This document shows positions 1 to 11,011 of a stretch of 64,000 nt of DNA, one piece after another; position 1 is the stretch's first letter, and each line of letters starts with the position of its first letter. A program made the position numbers and the translations under genes. The notes under the pieces are model-generated. The model was not told the DNA's origin. It did not search any database and saw nothing but the letters and a program-made list of their open reading frames with translations. Source of the stretch: Rattus norvegicus (taxonomy: Eukaryota > Chordata > Mammalia > Rodentia > Muridae). The DNA lies in the NCBI RefSeq assembly GCF_036323735.1, contig NC_086026.1:52118539-52182538 (forward strand), written 5' to 3'.

Positions 1-24
1 TGCGTATATACACATACATACACG

Positions 25-68
<44 letters not shown>
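1..68. repeat. (CA)n microsatellite
   Basis: An imperfect TA/CA start leads into an almost pure CA run that ends near 68. The left edge is cut by the window start. No host SINE is visible on its right side. Confidence 0.95.
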
Positions 69-69
<1 letters not shown>

Positions 70-1530
70 ACATTTTTTCTGGAATCTTTTCTGGAAAATC
101 TTACAACAAAACAATTTTGAAGACCAGAGATAGACTGGCAAATCAGGGGCACGCTCGTCCCGAGTTCCCTTAGCTTCCCTCTTTCACTGTCTTCCCATCT
201 TCACCCCTTCCTAATCTCTCAGCATACTCCCTCACACACTAAAGGTAACAGGAAAACATCGACTCTATTAATTTATACTAAACTGTCCATGACTAATTCA
301 ACAAGATTCCCCTTCCCCAAGGTAGTTCCCTTCTTAATAAAGCAGAATTAATGACTTAAAAGTCATAACCACAAGGTGATGCGTGACACGAACAGGTAGG
401 AGAGTGGCAAGACACAACCCCACCCCCACAGGACTCACCCGAGACGATGAAGATCGAATTTTACACCATCAGATGCCTCCCTCCCAAGAGAACGGACAGT
501 GGTCTCAGCTGTGACCTTGGAGAGTTTGGCTTCTGAGAGCAGAAAGCAGACCTTGGGGTGAACCCCAATGGATGACGTAAACAGGAAAACATATTAGTGG
601 AGAGGGGAGCTGAGCACAGAGGCTTAGCTAGACATCTCCAGTTCATCATCAAGGAAGAGACCTCTGACCTCTGCCTATCAATTGACATAGCTGACTTGGT
701 GCACCCTGGCTACCTTATGACATTGAAAGGGTAGTCCCTGTGACCCCCCCCTTCCTGTAACAGACTGAGTGCAGACTCCACAGCCAAGTCACCCATTAGA
801 ACCTACATGAGCGGGCTTGGACCAGGAGGCCTCTCCAGAGACGCCTGAGTCACAGCTGGCCCACTCTCTGGTACCCACTTAGCTTCCTTGTCTTGGAATG
901 AGATAAAGAAGCAGGAAAAAAAAACAAAACATGAGTGCTCAGGTCCCTGTCCTCCCTGGTACCATTCTCCTCCCTCCCAACCATCAAAGCAGAGCTTGGC
1001 TGGAGTGAAGAGTGGGTGTTGGCATCCTGCTTCCATACAAGATGTGGAAGGTTGTTCAAGCTGGCCACCTCTCAGAGGCTAGAAGATCACCTCTTGGCTT
1101 GGAAGCTCATGCTTGTGCTGGGCAGAGATCAGCAGAGAGGAGAGAGAGATGAGCTTCCCCGGAGTTCCCACCAGCCTGCCAGGGTCTCCTCAGGGACAAT
1201 GCCATGGGTATCTGTAGCCGGATTCTACTCCTGCTCCTTTGGTCCCCAAAAGTCCTGTCTGCAGATTTCTAGCTTCCACTCATAACACCAAGTATCCTCA
1301 AACTCACCCTAAGGATTCCTCCAAGGGGCAGGGTCTCCCTCAGCAACATCCTGGAGAGGGAAGCTGACAGACAGGAGAATCCCATAGGTCTGGATGTTCT
1401 TTCAAGAATGACTAAGGACAAGCCCTACAGACAGAGCATGCATGGTCTCTCCAACATGGTACCCAAGGGGAGCAGAGGCCACTTCTGCCTCCACCCATTG
1501 AACAGCACTAAAAATAGCAGGAAGGAGAGG
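69..1530. other. Unique DNA, no gene seen
   Basis: I recognise no repeat family or gene here. The open frames are short, overlap on both strands and carry no recognisable domain. The sequence has mixed composition with no CpG island. Confidence 0.5.
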
Positions 1531-1534
1531 CTCC

Positions 1535-1625
1535 GGAGTAGAGAGAACTGAGTTGGAGTCCCAGCTCTACCTACTACAAACAGGGGAGCCTTTGGTCAAC
1601 CCCTGGCACGTGATACCAAATGTGC
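1535..1625 (+). repeat. Possible MIR fragment
   Basis: The order 'gagttggagtcccagctct' followed by a short gap and 'tttggtcaacccctgg' resembles the core of a MIR SINE (tRNA-derived, mammal-wide). It is short and diverged. Confidence 0.3.
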
Positions 1626-1753
1626 TGGCTGCCACCTTTGATGGCTAAAATCCTGGCAATTTCACAACAATAGTAGGTGCTGTGGAATGCAAGACACCAG
1701 TGTCCCCTCCTGCCATTTATTAGGTGGCTTACAACATGTCAGGCAATGCCAAG

Positions 1754-1885
1754 CTTGTCTCTGTCTCTGTCTCTCTCTGTCTCTCTCTGTCTCTCTCTCT
1801 GTTTCTCTCTGTCTTTCTCTCCGTCTCTGTCTCTCTGTCTCTGTCTCTCTCTGTGTGTCTCTCTGTCTGTCTGTCAGTCTGTCTG

Positions 1886-1940
<55 letters not shown>

Positions 1941-1949
1941 TACACACAA

Positions 1950-1983
<34 letters not shown>
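1754..1983. repeat. Compound TCTG/TC, CA, GA microsatellite
   Basis: A variant TCTCTG/TCTG region (1758-1886) runs into pure (TC)n (about 1887-1929), then CA-rich sequence (1929-1954), then pure (GA)n (about 1953-1983). The TC and GA arms are complementary across a short CA spacer, so the block is also a large inverted repeat. Long open frames on both strands here are repeat artefacts. Confidence 0.95.
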
Positions 1984-1984
<1 letters not shown>

Positions 1985-4590
1985 AGTGGGGGCTCACTTC
2001 AGAGATGAAGTTCAGAGAGGTACACCAACTACCTAATGCTACACAGCTTAAGGAGGCACCAAAGTGCAAACGCATATTTGCTCCCTGTCATGACTTAGGT
2101 CTTCACTGTCCCCCTCAAAGGTCTTCATACCACAGGCTCGCTCACCACCCTGCAGTGCTCTTGTGCAGTGATGGAACATCCGGGAGAGGAAATGGAGTCT
2201 AGTGGGGAGAAGTTAGGTCATTGGTTGCCTGCTTGATCTATAGCCACTTCCTCCCAACTGAAGAGTTCCCTCCTAGAGGGAAGAGAAAGCCTCCTAAGAC
2301 TCAGAAAGCTCTGGAAGTTTCCATTGGCCACAGAGCCCCCATGGTAACGACTGCTAGAAAGAGGACTGACAGGCAGAGCTATCTGCAGACTGGGGGAGGG
2401 GGGGGGCTTTAGGGGAGTAGCTTTTGTGAGCTGTCACCCATGCTGAGGAAGCCTTTTCAGCGACCTAGCTGGCTTTGGTCCACCCATGGTCCTGTAAATA
2501 ACCCCAGAAAACTTACTAACCAGTTCACTAAGCAAGACTGAGGTGAGATCCTTTCCCACTAACCCCCGTGTCTTATCTGGAGTAAAGAGACACAAGAAAA
2601 GCTTCACAAATGGTGCTCATGAAGGGGATCTCGGGGCCCTAGCTCCTCTGACTCCCCACTGCCACGAGGTCACCAGCTTTCTTTACGCCATTGCTCGCTC
2701 TCCCCTGTGACGTTCTGCCTCCCAACAGGCCCCAGAGCAACAGTCAGCATCCATGAAGCCCTGACCTGAACCATGAACAAAAGTAGTACCTTCACGTTGC
2801 TTTCCTCGACTGTTTTTGTCAAAGACACAAGGCCACCACCAGCTTCTGCATAGCTGACCAAATGCACTACCCCCCACCCCCAACGCCCCCATGTTCACAG
2901 CTCTTCCATTAGGAAAAACAAAAGACATTGGCAGCGTGATGTTTCAGACACCCTGGCAAGTGCTCTTTCAAGGCCCCTCCACGGCCAGACATGCTCCCCT
3001 TCCCACAAGCACTTCTCCCCAGCCAACAGTCACTGTGCCAGCAAGGAGAGGAACAGCCTCTCAGCCCCTCCCTGCCCATGCCGACAGCGGCACACACAGC
3101 CTTCCTCACCTTGGCCATATGTCACTTTCATTTCCCTCTTTGCTTAAAAGGGACAAATCGGTGTAGCTTTAATGTCAGAATTTATCTTTATTAATACGCA
3201 GTAATAGTTAAGAGCTTCTAGGCCCCCTAACTGAACACCACTGGTGCTGAAGCCTTGTAGAGGAGAGTCACATGCTTGGAGCATCTAAGCCAGAGAGCTA
3301 AGGCCATGCACAGAAGCACACACACGCTCACGTGTCCAGCAGGGTGCTGCACACCTGGAAGAAGACGGCCTCTGCAAGGAGCCTTCCTCAGGCAGGAGAC
3401 CGTCTCTCTTCTTCCCATGCAGAAAGGCTCCTCCTGTCCCTAAAGGCTCTATAGAAGTCTCATGAGGCCTGGCCGCAGTCTAGCCGGTGTGTCTGATTTA
3501 GAGAGCTGTAAATGCTTGACATGGCTTCAAATATTTAAGTACTTTAAATATGTGATCATGATAATTACCTGGCTGATGGCACTTCATTCTAAATGAAACT
3601 CGAAGCTGAGGAGACACTGACATCATTGGTTCTGAAAAGACTGCACTCTCGCTTGACTCTGATCTTCCCCCATTGTGCTGCTGGCCCTGGGGGTAAGCTA
3701 CCGCCCAAAAAGGGAAACGGATTTAGGGTCTGATGGCCAAAGTGGCACATCCAATCGTGACGGCGGAAGAGCAATGAAGTGGGGACTAAGCATCCAGTTC
3801 ACAGCACAGCTGGGAGGGCAAAGGAGACGGGGTGCAGCGACAGGTACAGCCACCAACAGAACTATCACCAAGTCCCATGTAGGCAACCCTGGCAGCTGAC
3901 AGCATACTCTGACCACCCCTCTTCAGGGTCGGCAAGCAGGAAGGGTATGCCTAGGTGCCTTGGAGAAGTCTGATCCCACATAGGAGGGGTGTGCCGAGGT
4001 GATCGCCTTCTGAGAAGGCTGATTCATACCAAATGCAGAGGTGTCTTCGGTGAGGGGCAGGGGCAGGAAGCTTCAAGGTGTCCTCAGAACTATACCTCAC
4101 CCTAAAGCCAGGACACACTGAGTCCTATAACCTGAGTGCTATTCCTCAAAAGAACCAAGAAGACAGGCAGATTGTGGAAGGGGTGACAGGGGACAATGGG
4201 AACAACAGCAACACCATCATTTTGCATAGCTTAGGCTAACCAGGATATGGGACCAACCAGCACAGCAAGGTCCTAAGAGCTCAATGTGGAGTTCTGAGTG
4301 ATCTTACATTCCAACATGGCCTGCTTCTGCTTAAGATGTGGGAGAGAGGGAGGGGAGGGGAGGAGAAATCATTCAGGTGCATGCTCTGGGCTGGCTGGTT
4401 CAATCTCAGTTAGCCCTGGGTACACTCGTGGCATGGGGTCCTTCGTGGGAACTACTGTAGTAAGGTGCCACAGACTGGTATTGGTGCCAACATGGTGGGG
4501 CTCTAGCAAAAGCCCCTTCCACTTGTAGATAGCTAGCTGCCTCCTACTCAAATCTTCACGGAGTAAAGGGAGCAAGCCAGCTTTGAAAAG
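1984..4590. other. Unique DNA with one small AT-rich island
   Basis: No transposon or gene is recognised over about 2.6 kb. A small AT-rich patch at about 3520-3600 contains 'taattacc' and 'atttaagtactttaaat', and could be a short regulatory island. A purine-rich stretch lies at 4340-4372. The open frames are short and unconvincing. Confidence 0.45.
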
Positions 4591-4742
4591 TCTTTCTTTA
4601 GGACTTTAGGTCCTTTGGGTGACCAGACTCCATACTTGTGACATAACCATACCCCCTAAAGGCCTCATCTCCCAATACCTCCACTTTAAGGGTAGGATAT
4701 CAACATGGATTTTGAGGGGACACACCCATCAATAGACACTGC
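4590..4742 (-). repeat. MaLR (MST/MLT-type) LTR remnant
   Basis: The words 'aaaggcctcatctcccaata', 'tatcaacatggattttgagg' and 'ggacacacccatcaatagac' appear in the order expected for the first part of an ERVL-MaLR LTR read in reverse. Only about 150 bp survives. This is an ancient endogenous retrovirus-like LTR without coding sequence. Confidence 0.6.
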
Positions 4743-4894
4743 CAGTATCGTCGTTCTAGGGGAGACGCATAGAGACCTTAGGAGCCTGACAATCATTCAC
4801 GGAGGTGCTGGAATCCATGACCCCACAAAGTCCATGTTCTCATTCCATATCCTACCATCCTCTGAGACTGGGGTCCAGGCATACGAAATCCCAT

Positions 4895-5035
4895 GAGCAC
4901 CTTCATGTGCCCAGTACTAACTGAGGGGCTCTGTGGGGAAAGACGACGTAAGACATGACCTCTGTCTCAAAGAGATTCTGTAGCATCTAATAGGCAAATC
5001 CGCAGTGATGAGGCAATCATAGCATCAGCCCTGAA
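4895..5035 (+). repeat. Ancient mammalian repeat fragment, unclassified
   Basis: The sequence 'gtgcccagtactaactgagg' followed by 'gtaagacatgacctctgtct' and 'aaagagattctgtagc' resembles a mammal-wide repeat whose consensus runs 'gtgccaggcactgtgctagg ... aagacacagtccctgccctc'. Similar fragments occur at 18090-18215 and 21985-22060. I cannot name the family with confidence. Confidence 0.4.
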
Positions 5036-5099
5036 ACTGAGAGCTCGAGGACAGACTCACAGCCAGGAAGACGCCCCTGAGAGACCCCTCATCTCTGCA

Positions 5100-5102
<3 letters not shown>

Positions 5103-5162
<60 letters not shown>
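5103..5162. repeat. (TC)n microsatellite
   Basis: About 30 uninterrupted TC units, pyrimidine-rich on the plus strand. The R-E-R-E open frame on the other strand is an artefact of this tract. Confidence 0.97.
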
Positions 5163-5164
<2 letters not shown>

Positions 5165-5554
5165 GAATATTTGCAGCTTGGACTTACAAAGCCTACCACA
5201 TTTATCTCTCATCCACCCCAACTTGGAGGATGGCCCCAGAGGATGCTCCAAGTAGTCTGGGCACTGACCACTAACTGACAGTCAAACCCGCAGCTCAGTC
5301 ACCCAAAGAGAGGCCCCACGGAAACAGTACTCACATTGCTAGAAACTGGTGAGAACCACAGACCCTCAGACCCCTCCCCAGTCCCTGTTGAGGAAAAAGC
5401 ACAAAGACCTCACGTGACTCACATACAGATCAGAGTTTAAGGCTCAGTCTCCGACAAGGTCAGAAACAGACCGGATGTGTAAAATAATAACAATGATAAA
5501 TCCAGCGAACACAAACAAAACACTTCTGAGTGTCTCCGAGGTGGCCACTATAAT

Positions 5555-5735
5555 AATGAGCGCTTTATAGGCATTGTTATAAACCTGGTGCAGTAGCCCC
5601 AGGGCAGGCCGCAAGGGTCAGTCTCATGATGCATTTGAGGACTGAGCTGGAGAGGTATTACCCAGCCTGTGAGTGGCAGAGATAGAACCGAGGCCCAGAG
5701 CTGTCAGAGCCACAAAGCCTGCATACATCTCACCT
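5555..5735 (-). repeat. MIR-type SINE fragment
   Basis: The order 'gcgctttataggcattgtta', 'gggtcagtctcatgatgcat', 'ttgaggactgagctggagag' and 'cctgtgagtggcagagatag' follows a reverse-strand MIR/MIR3 (memory of 'gcgctttacatgcatta ... gaggaaactgaggc ... agtaagtggcagagctggg'). Diverged, as expected for a mammal-wide SINE. Confidence 0.6.
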
Positions 5736-5967
5736 TAGCAGATAAAGTGTTTCACCAAGAATACAGAGGTGGCTGAGACACACTTCCTCATAGTCCAAAC
5801 GAAGAAACACACTTTGCCCAAGACCTCCAGGCCAGGACCCCCGAACCTGGGTCTGTGTACTTTCTAGTATAGGAAGATGCCTTTCACTGGGGCCCAATAG
5901 TTTTATACGAAAATGGCAAAAGAGATGATTTTAAAAACAGATGAAGTAAATGTTCAATCAACTGTCC

Positions 5968-6250
5968 ATTTTGATATAGTAATTTTATTAATTTGTTGAG
6001 AACTTCATATGTGCATACAAAATATAGTGGTCATATTTACCCTCTACGCCTCCTAACTCCTCCAGGATTGACTCCTGGCTCCCTCTTTAGAAGAATAACC
6101 CACTGAGCTCAATTTGCACTGCCCATATACACGTGAGTGTGGAGCCATCTAATGGAAAATGGTTGACCTACTAGGTGCTACACCCTTGGTGGGGGGACTA
6201 CTTCCCCCCAAAGGCCATCATCTGCTAACTGCACCTCAGCTGAACCCCAC
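5968..6250 (-). repeat. Rodent interspersed repeat, probably Lx-type L1 3' end
   Basis: The stretch 'aatttgttgagaacttcata', then 'ggtcatatttaccctc', 'aataacccactgagctcaat', 'ctgcccatatacacgtgagt' and 'gttgacctactaggtgctac' matches a common rodent repeat that I associate with old Lx L1 3' ends in reverse. The assignment to L1 is from memory and less certain than the recognition as a repeat. Confidence 0.5.
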
Positions 6251-6259
6251 CCCCCTTCT

Positions 6260-7410
6260 TACCCCATTTTATGTCCCAAACCAACATGGCTGTATAGACC
6301 GCCGTGTTTCTCCTAATAGCTCCTGACACCAGGTTCTAGACTCCCGGAGCACAGCCTGGTGCCGAGAAGAGGAATGGGGTCTGCTTCCTAAGACTTCACT
6401 TCTTCCTGGCAGAACAAAGGTCACTGGAGCTGACTGCCAGCCCTAAACTCTCTGTAGAAGGGCTAATGGTGCTCCGCCTGCCTGTCTGCTTTTTCTTCCC
6501 AGAAGGCCACCAGGAAACCTCCTTATCCCCAAGAGAGATGCTCATCCAAGGCTCTGCAGGCCTGTGTCAATCTGTTCCAGAAATGCCCCACAAAGCCACA
6601 CAGCCTTTCCATCAGGGTAAAAGAGTAGGTCCCTGGAGGACGTACATTCCCGGGGTCTTCAGCTACAGCACAGACTTGAGGACCTGCTTTATTCCGTGGA
6701 CCAGGGATGAATGGAAGCTGGGGGCCTGCAAAGTACAGGGCAGAGAGGAACCTGCAACTTATGGCCTGGCAGAAAGCACAGGAACCACACCCAGCCCCCT
6801 CCACCTTTGCTGGGGGCTCAGTCGGCCAGGCGATGCTCATCTTTGGCCTGAGGCCTGTGCACAGTGGCTTTGCCGGTCCAGCTGCAGGCTCAGTATCGGA
6901 TCCTTGATGGACAGCCGGGACAAGGCCTAGACCATGGCACAGACAAAATGTCAGGCTCCTGAGGGGGTGAGCAGACACGGCTTCAGAAGGCAAGGTACCC
7001 CCTCTCCTCCTCGCAAAAGGCCAGCTCCCTAGCTGCCCAGCATGGGGAGAGCCACGAGGCAATGATGGCAGAAGCTGTCAATACAAACAACAGCAGGCCT
7101 GGCAGGGGCACTTTCTGCCTCAGAAGACAATCGCAATGGAACAGTGAGGAAGCTGAGTTTAATTCACACCTGCCTGAGGGGCCGTGGAGGGCTCAGCTTG
7201 GGAACTGGGGATTGGCTAGAAGCCTGAGCCTATGGCCAGGTGTACAGGGACAGAGCAGAGAGCTTCAGGTAGCTTCTGGGCACAGGACATAGAGCTTAGC
7301 AGGAGGACCCTCGGGAACAGACCTCAGCCCACAGGCGAGGACAGCAGTGCCATATCAGGAATGTGCCGCGCTCCAAAGAACATGTCCCTACAGGGTTCTT
7401 ATTTGTTTTG
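6260..7410. other. GC-richer unique DNA, no gene supported
   Basis: Open frames of 154 codons (6466-6930, plus strand) and 179 codons (6523-7062, minus strand) overlap each other almost completely. Neither translation shows a domain, signal peptide or transmembrane segment that I recognise. I see no promoter or poly(A) context, so I treat both as chance frames. Confidence 0.45.
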
Positions 7411-7414
7411 TTTA

Positions 7415-7548
7415 AACCCCCCAAACCACCCTATGGAGGGGATCCTGCTGTTGCCCCTGTCTTTCAAAGTACGAACAGGAAGGTAATCTGTCCAAAGCTA
7501 CATCGGTCTCCAGTGGGACAGCAGGAGCCAAGGCCAGGTCACCAGCCA
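7415..7548 (-). repeat. MIR SINE fragment
   Basis: 'caccctatggaggggatcct', then 'tgttgcccctgtctttcaaa', 'gaacaggaaggtaatctgtc' and 'caaagctacatcggtctcca' follow the reverse MIR core ('cctatgaggtaggtact ... cccatttta ... gaggttaagtaacttgcc ... cacacagct'). It abuts an L2 remnant. Confidence 0.55.
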
Positions 7549-7559
7549 CTCCTGTGCAT

Positions 7560-7848
7560 CCTGCTCCTCTTCACTCCGTTATCCAAGTACCCGCCCTCCG
7601 ATGCCTCCGACTCCTGGCCACTTCCTCCAGAAGGCCCTCCTGGATTGGGCTGACTACACCACACTCACCCCAAGCCATAGCTGCCAGGCTAGCTATGGCT
7701 GCGTCTCCTGCCTCGGCGCTGTGCACATCTCCTACCTAACGAGACGGCAGAGTCCCTCAGAGGACAGTAAACGTGAGTGCTCTCCACTCCCAGCGTAAGG
7801 CATAGCCTGCTTGCTCGATAAATATTTCAGGAAGGAGGAGCAGGAAGG
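7560..7848 (+). repeat. L2 LINE 3' end remnant
   Basis: 'cttcctccagaaggccctcc' resembles the L2 'cctcagagaggccttccctg' region. 'gtaaggcatagcctgcttgc' followed by 'tcgataaatatttcaggaag' matches the L2 3' tail ('gcctggcacatagtaggtgctcaataaatatttgttgaa'). The spacing between these anchors is as expected for L2. Confidence 0.55.
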
Positions 7849-7849
7849 A

Positions 7850-8370
7850 CGAAGGGTGCTCGTTCCTGTAACGCTCTTTACTTCCCATGTATTTTTCATG
7901 GTACAGGGGAAGGCAGTGGGGATTGAGCATGAGTTTCCCCCCTTGCTTGAGAAGTCCCTCTAACTCAGAGCTCCACACCAGGACTCAGGCTACAGGATCG
8001 AGGATGCCAAGGAACTTGATCTCCTCCTTGGGCCCTTCGGAGCGCGTCTCCCCCACCTCCCCTTCTTCAGTCCATCAGAGAAGCAGAACAGGACCACCCC
8101 CCACCCCCGCCACCCCAAATATAACCAACAAGCTGCGGTTGTCATGGTGATTCCTGTACTTTACGAAAGCCCCTCTCTGCCTGTGGCACCAATGTCAGGA
8201 GGAATCATGGGAGACTGGCCCTGACTTCAGGGGACCCACAACCCCAAAGCATAAGTCAATTCATCCAATGGGGCTGAGCAGATCAAGAGTCACATCCCTC
8301 CCTGCATCCTAGAGTCAGGTGGGTTCTAGAGAGTGAGTAATTCTGAGAGAGTGAGTGGTGAAGCGTTCCC
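7850..8370. other. Unique DNA, nothing recognised
   Basis: Mixed composition with a C-rich patch at about 8090-8120. No repeat family or gene is visible. Confidence 0.45.
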
Positions 8371-8375
8371 CGGTG

Positions 8376-8528
8376 AGCTGGCTAGTTTTGACACAAGCTA
8401 TAGTCATCTGAGAGGAGGGAGCCTCAACTAAAACACTGCCTCTGTAAAACATGGAAGCCAGATAAACCTTTTCATCCCCGAGTAGCTTTGCTCAGTGTTT
8501 TGTCACAGCAATAGTAACTCTAACTGAC
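8376..8528 (+). repeat. MaLR-like solo LTR with internal deletion
   Basis: The left end 'ctggctagttttgacacaag' and 'agtcatctgagaggagggag', and the right end 'ccagataaaccttttcatcc' and 'gtcacagcaatagtaactct', are the two ends of the same rodent LTR family seen in reverse at 20885-21297 and 43158-43557. The middle 200-250 bp is missing. No coding sequence is present. Confidence 0.75.
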
Positions 8529-8565
8529 GCCTAGGGCACCGGAGACTGTCTAAATAGAAAATGGA

Positions 8566-8760
8566 CGAAGGGACCGGAGAGATGGCTCAGCAGTTAATCG
8601 TGCTGGCTGCTCTTCCAAAGGACCTGGGTTCAATTCCCAGCACCCACATAGCATCTCACAACCAAAATCTGTAACTCCATTTCCAGGAGATAGGATGCCC
8701 TCTTCTGGCCTCTTCAGACAGCAGACACACATGTGGTTCCCTCCACTCCAGATCCTGTCG
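8566..8760 (+). repeat. B3-type (B2 superfamily) SINE
   Basis: The tRNA-derived head 'ggagagatggctcagcagtt' is followed by 'ctgctcttccaaaggacctg', 'cacccacatagcatctcaca' and 'ctccatttccaggagatagg', ending near 'tggcctcttcagacagcaga'. The head holds the pol III A/B-box region, but it is a SINE and not a tRNA gene. Confidence 0.85.
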
Positions 8761-8783
8761 AGATGACATAAAACTAGCCAGCA

Positions 8784-8885
8784 TGCCAGGCTAGTCTTCA
8801 GTTTGCTATGTAGCTGAAGGTGTCCTTGAACTTCTGATCCTTCTGCCTCTCTCAAATCCTGGGATCAGAGCCATACACCAACACA
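8784..8885 (-). repeat. B1/B4-related SINE
   Basis: 'ccaggctagtcttcagtttg', 'tatgtagctgaaggtgtcct', 'tgaacttctgatccttctgc' and 'aaatcctgggatcagagcca' match the reverse 7SL-derived body of an old B1-like or B4 SINE. Confidence 0.75.
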
Positions 8886-9530
8886 CATCCTATATATGAC
8901 ATACATGCTGGCCAAACAGCCATATGCAAAACATAATAATTTTTAATTTTGTGAAGAAAAAATACACAAATAATTCCATGCTGGAAAAGAGGAGCCCGCT
9001 GTCAGATGGGGAGAATCCCTCCCTGCTTCGTAGCTCAGGCACTCCTGGTGAGAGTGAGCATTGGTCCTCTGGCCTGAGGGCACAGCTCCTCAGGAGACCT
9101 GTGATCTTGAGGCCACAATGTCAGTGTCTGTGCAGGGGCTTCCTTTTAGCAGCAGGTGGCCCTGCTCCTGGGTGGTGACAGTCTTTAGGAGCAGCCAGGC
9201 AGCTCCATGTCCACTCCAGCTCCCTCCCAGATTATACCAAGAGGGTAGAAAGAAGGAGGACAGGAAGCAAATTCAGGGAAGCCACACACTGTCCACGCCC
9301 ACATCAGAGAGGCACAGGAGGACCCTAGGGACTCAAGACAACAAAGCAGAGACCACACCCTGGTTTAGAGTTCCATCTGGCTCTCCTCAAATCACCTGTG
9401 CTCCTTTGGAAAAGAGCAGACAGGTGGGGGCTTCCATAGAATAGCAGTCTGGGGAGGTGGTGAGGCCTGTGAGTCCCAGTGATGAGGGAAAGACTGGACT
9501 GACATGGGCTCTCAACGTTTCACTATTGTT
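8886..9530. other. Unique DNA, nothing recognised
   Basis: I see no repeat or gene. Two short open frames (8924-9178 and 9061-9444) have no recognisable domain. Confidence 0.4.
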
Positions 9531-9532
9531 TT

Positions 9533-9680
9533 CCCAGACAGTGTTTCTCTGTGTAGCCCTCGCTATCTTAGAACTCATTCTGTAGAACAGACTGACCTCA
9601 AACTCACAGAGATCTACCTGCCTCTGCTTCCCAAGCACTGAGACTAAAGGTGTGTGCCACCACCACCACCACCCAGCTCC
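9533..9680 (-). repeat. B1 SINE
   Basis: 'cccagacagtgtttctctgt', 'gtagccctcgctatcttaga', 'aactcattctgtagaacaga' and 'aaggtgtgtgccaccaccac' are the reverse strand of a nearly full-length B1. A short CAC expansion sits at its promoter-side end. Confidence 0.92.
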
Positions 9681-9984
9681 CAGTTGATATGAATGTGATC
9701 CCTATTGTCTGCAAATTCTTGGGGTCTTGCAGACTACTGACTTAGAGAGATGCTGAACTGGGCCACCCCAGAAGCTTGCCCCAGGAGCTTCCAAGACAGA
9801 GGCTGTTGGCCTTTTGTCTGACTCCGCCCCAGGTGTGCCTGACTCACTATCAAAGGGGATGCTTGTCCCCTCCTCACTCTCTTGCTTTCTTCTCTTCTCC
9901 TCTTGCTTCTACTCCCTTACCCTCTTCCCCATCTCTCCCCATTCCCCCCCTCTCTCTCCACATGATCATGGTCAGCCTCTATTC

Positions 9985-9988
<4 letters not shown>

Positions 9989-10039
<51 letters not shown>
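9989..10039. repeat. (TC)n microsatellite inside the LTR
   Basis: A pure TC run within the pyrimidine-rich R region of the LTR. In copy 2 the corresponding place holds GAGACA and GGA-rich repeats on the plus strand, so this part of the family expands readily. Confidence 0.95.
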
Positions 10040-10049
<10 letters not shown>

Positions 10050-10090
10050 ACTACCCCTGTCTCAACTTCCCTCCCCATGCCCTAAATAAA

Positions 10091-10305
10091 CTCTATTCTA
10101 TACAATAGAATAGTATACTATCGATATTATTCATACTATACTATTCCATTATTATATAGATATTATTATATAAATATATATTGTCTATAATATATTATAG
10201 TAATAGATATTATATAGATATTATATAGCTATATCTAGATACTATTCTACACTATACTATTTTATACTATTTATTCTATACTATAGAATACTATACCATA
10301 GAACA
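10091..10305. repeat. A/T-rich expansion derived from LTR 3' end
   Basis: About 215 bp made almost entirely of A and T with variants of 'tatactat', 'tatagatatt' and 'ctatagaata'. It sits exactly where other copies of this LTR have a short 'ctatactat'-like motif after AATAAA. Local amplification of that motif is the simplest explanation. Confidence 0.85.
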
Positions 10306-10385
10306 GTTATGTGGCTGGTACCTCAGGGGTTAGGGTTGCCTCAGCATGGACCCACAGAGGCACCCCCTTCCCCAACACCATACTG

Positions 10386-11010
10386 TGCCTCCGCCAAACA
10401 TAACCCTGGCTTTTCTTTCCTTTTTATAAAACACAACAGAGGTGGCATGGCAAAGCCAGGCCTGCCCACTAGCTGGCTACTGTCTCCCAAGCACCACTGC
10501 CCAATGCCCCCATGTTGCCTGTCTAGGGCTAGCTGGCTGCAGGGCACGTCAAGCCACATTTCTAGAGAGAAGACCATATGACTACAGCTATTTGTCCAAG
10601 CAAGGTCAGGTTATGTGACTTGACCACAATTCTCTCTACAAGCTCAAAAGAAGACTGCGCTAAAGATCCAGCCAGAGAAGTTCTAGATGAGTGCGTTCAG
10701 AGCAAAGAACGAGCAGTCTCGTTCATGGGAGGATGCAATTTGGTTCAGAGAGACGGAAAGAACTCTGTCCTAGTGAGCCCTGGGAAGATCTGGAACAAAA
10801 AGGGCAGAACTGAGGAGCCTAGAGGCAAGGAATATGCCAGAGGAAGGACAACACTCCACAAAGCCCTCAGCCACCCACAGTGTGACCCTGGCACAGCACA
10901 AACCTCTGTAGTGGCCTTATACCCCCTCTCCTGTAAGGGCAAGGAAAACTCATTCTCTCCCTTCTAAGGAAGTGTCAGCGCCACATCAATTAGAAGAGGT
11001 AACAGGGCCA
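10386..11010. other. Unique DNA between the inverted LTRs
   Basis: I recognise no repeat family or viral internal sequence. An open frame of 129 codons (10578-10967) shows no known domain and is probably chance. Confidence 0.45.
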
Positions 11011-11011
11011 A

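Larger units (their letters stand above)
9775..10385 (+). mobile_element. ERV-type solo LTR, copy 1
   Basis: The order 'ctccgccccaggtgtgcctg', 'ctatcaaagggg', 'cccctcctcactctcttgct', a CT-rich region with (TC)n at about 9989-10039, 'ccccatgccctaaataaact' and 'gtacctcagg' matches copy 2 at 12690-13205 read in reverse. The layout is U3, TATA position (9847-9858, with A changed to C), pyrimidine-rich R, AATAAA at 10085-10090, then a hugely A/T-expanded segment (10091-10305) and the terminal region. No internal viral genes are attached. I think it is a class II-like rodent LTR, but the family name is unverified. Confidence 0.75.

Noticed and set aside
1662..2202. Serine/leucine and arginine/glutamate-rich frames of 94-171 codons
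   Set aside because: They lie in a compound TC/GA microsatellite and overlap in several frames and both strands.
6466..7062. Overlapping sense/antisense frames of 154 and 179 codons
   Set aside because: No domain, no promoter or poly(A) signal, and extensive antisense overlap suggest GC-driven chance frames.
8566..8640. tRNA-like pol III promoter region, considered as a tRNA gene
   Set aside because: It is the head of a B3 SINE. The same applies to the heads of B2, B4 and ID copies elsewhere; none can fold as an intact tRNA from inspection.
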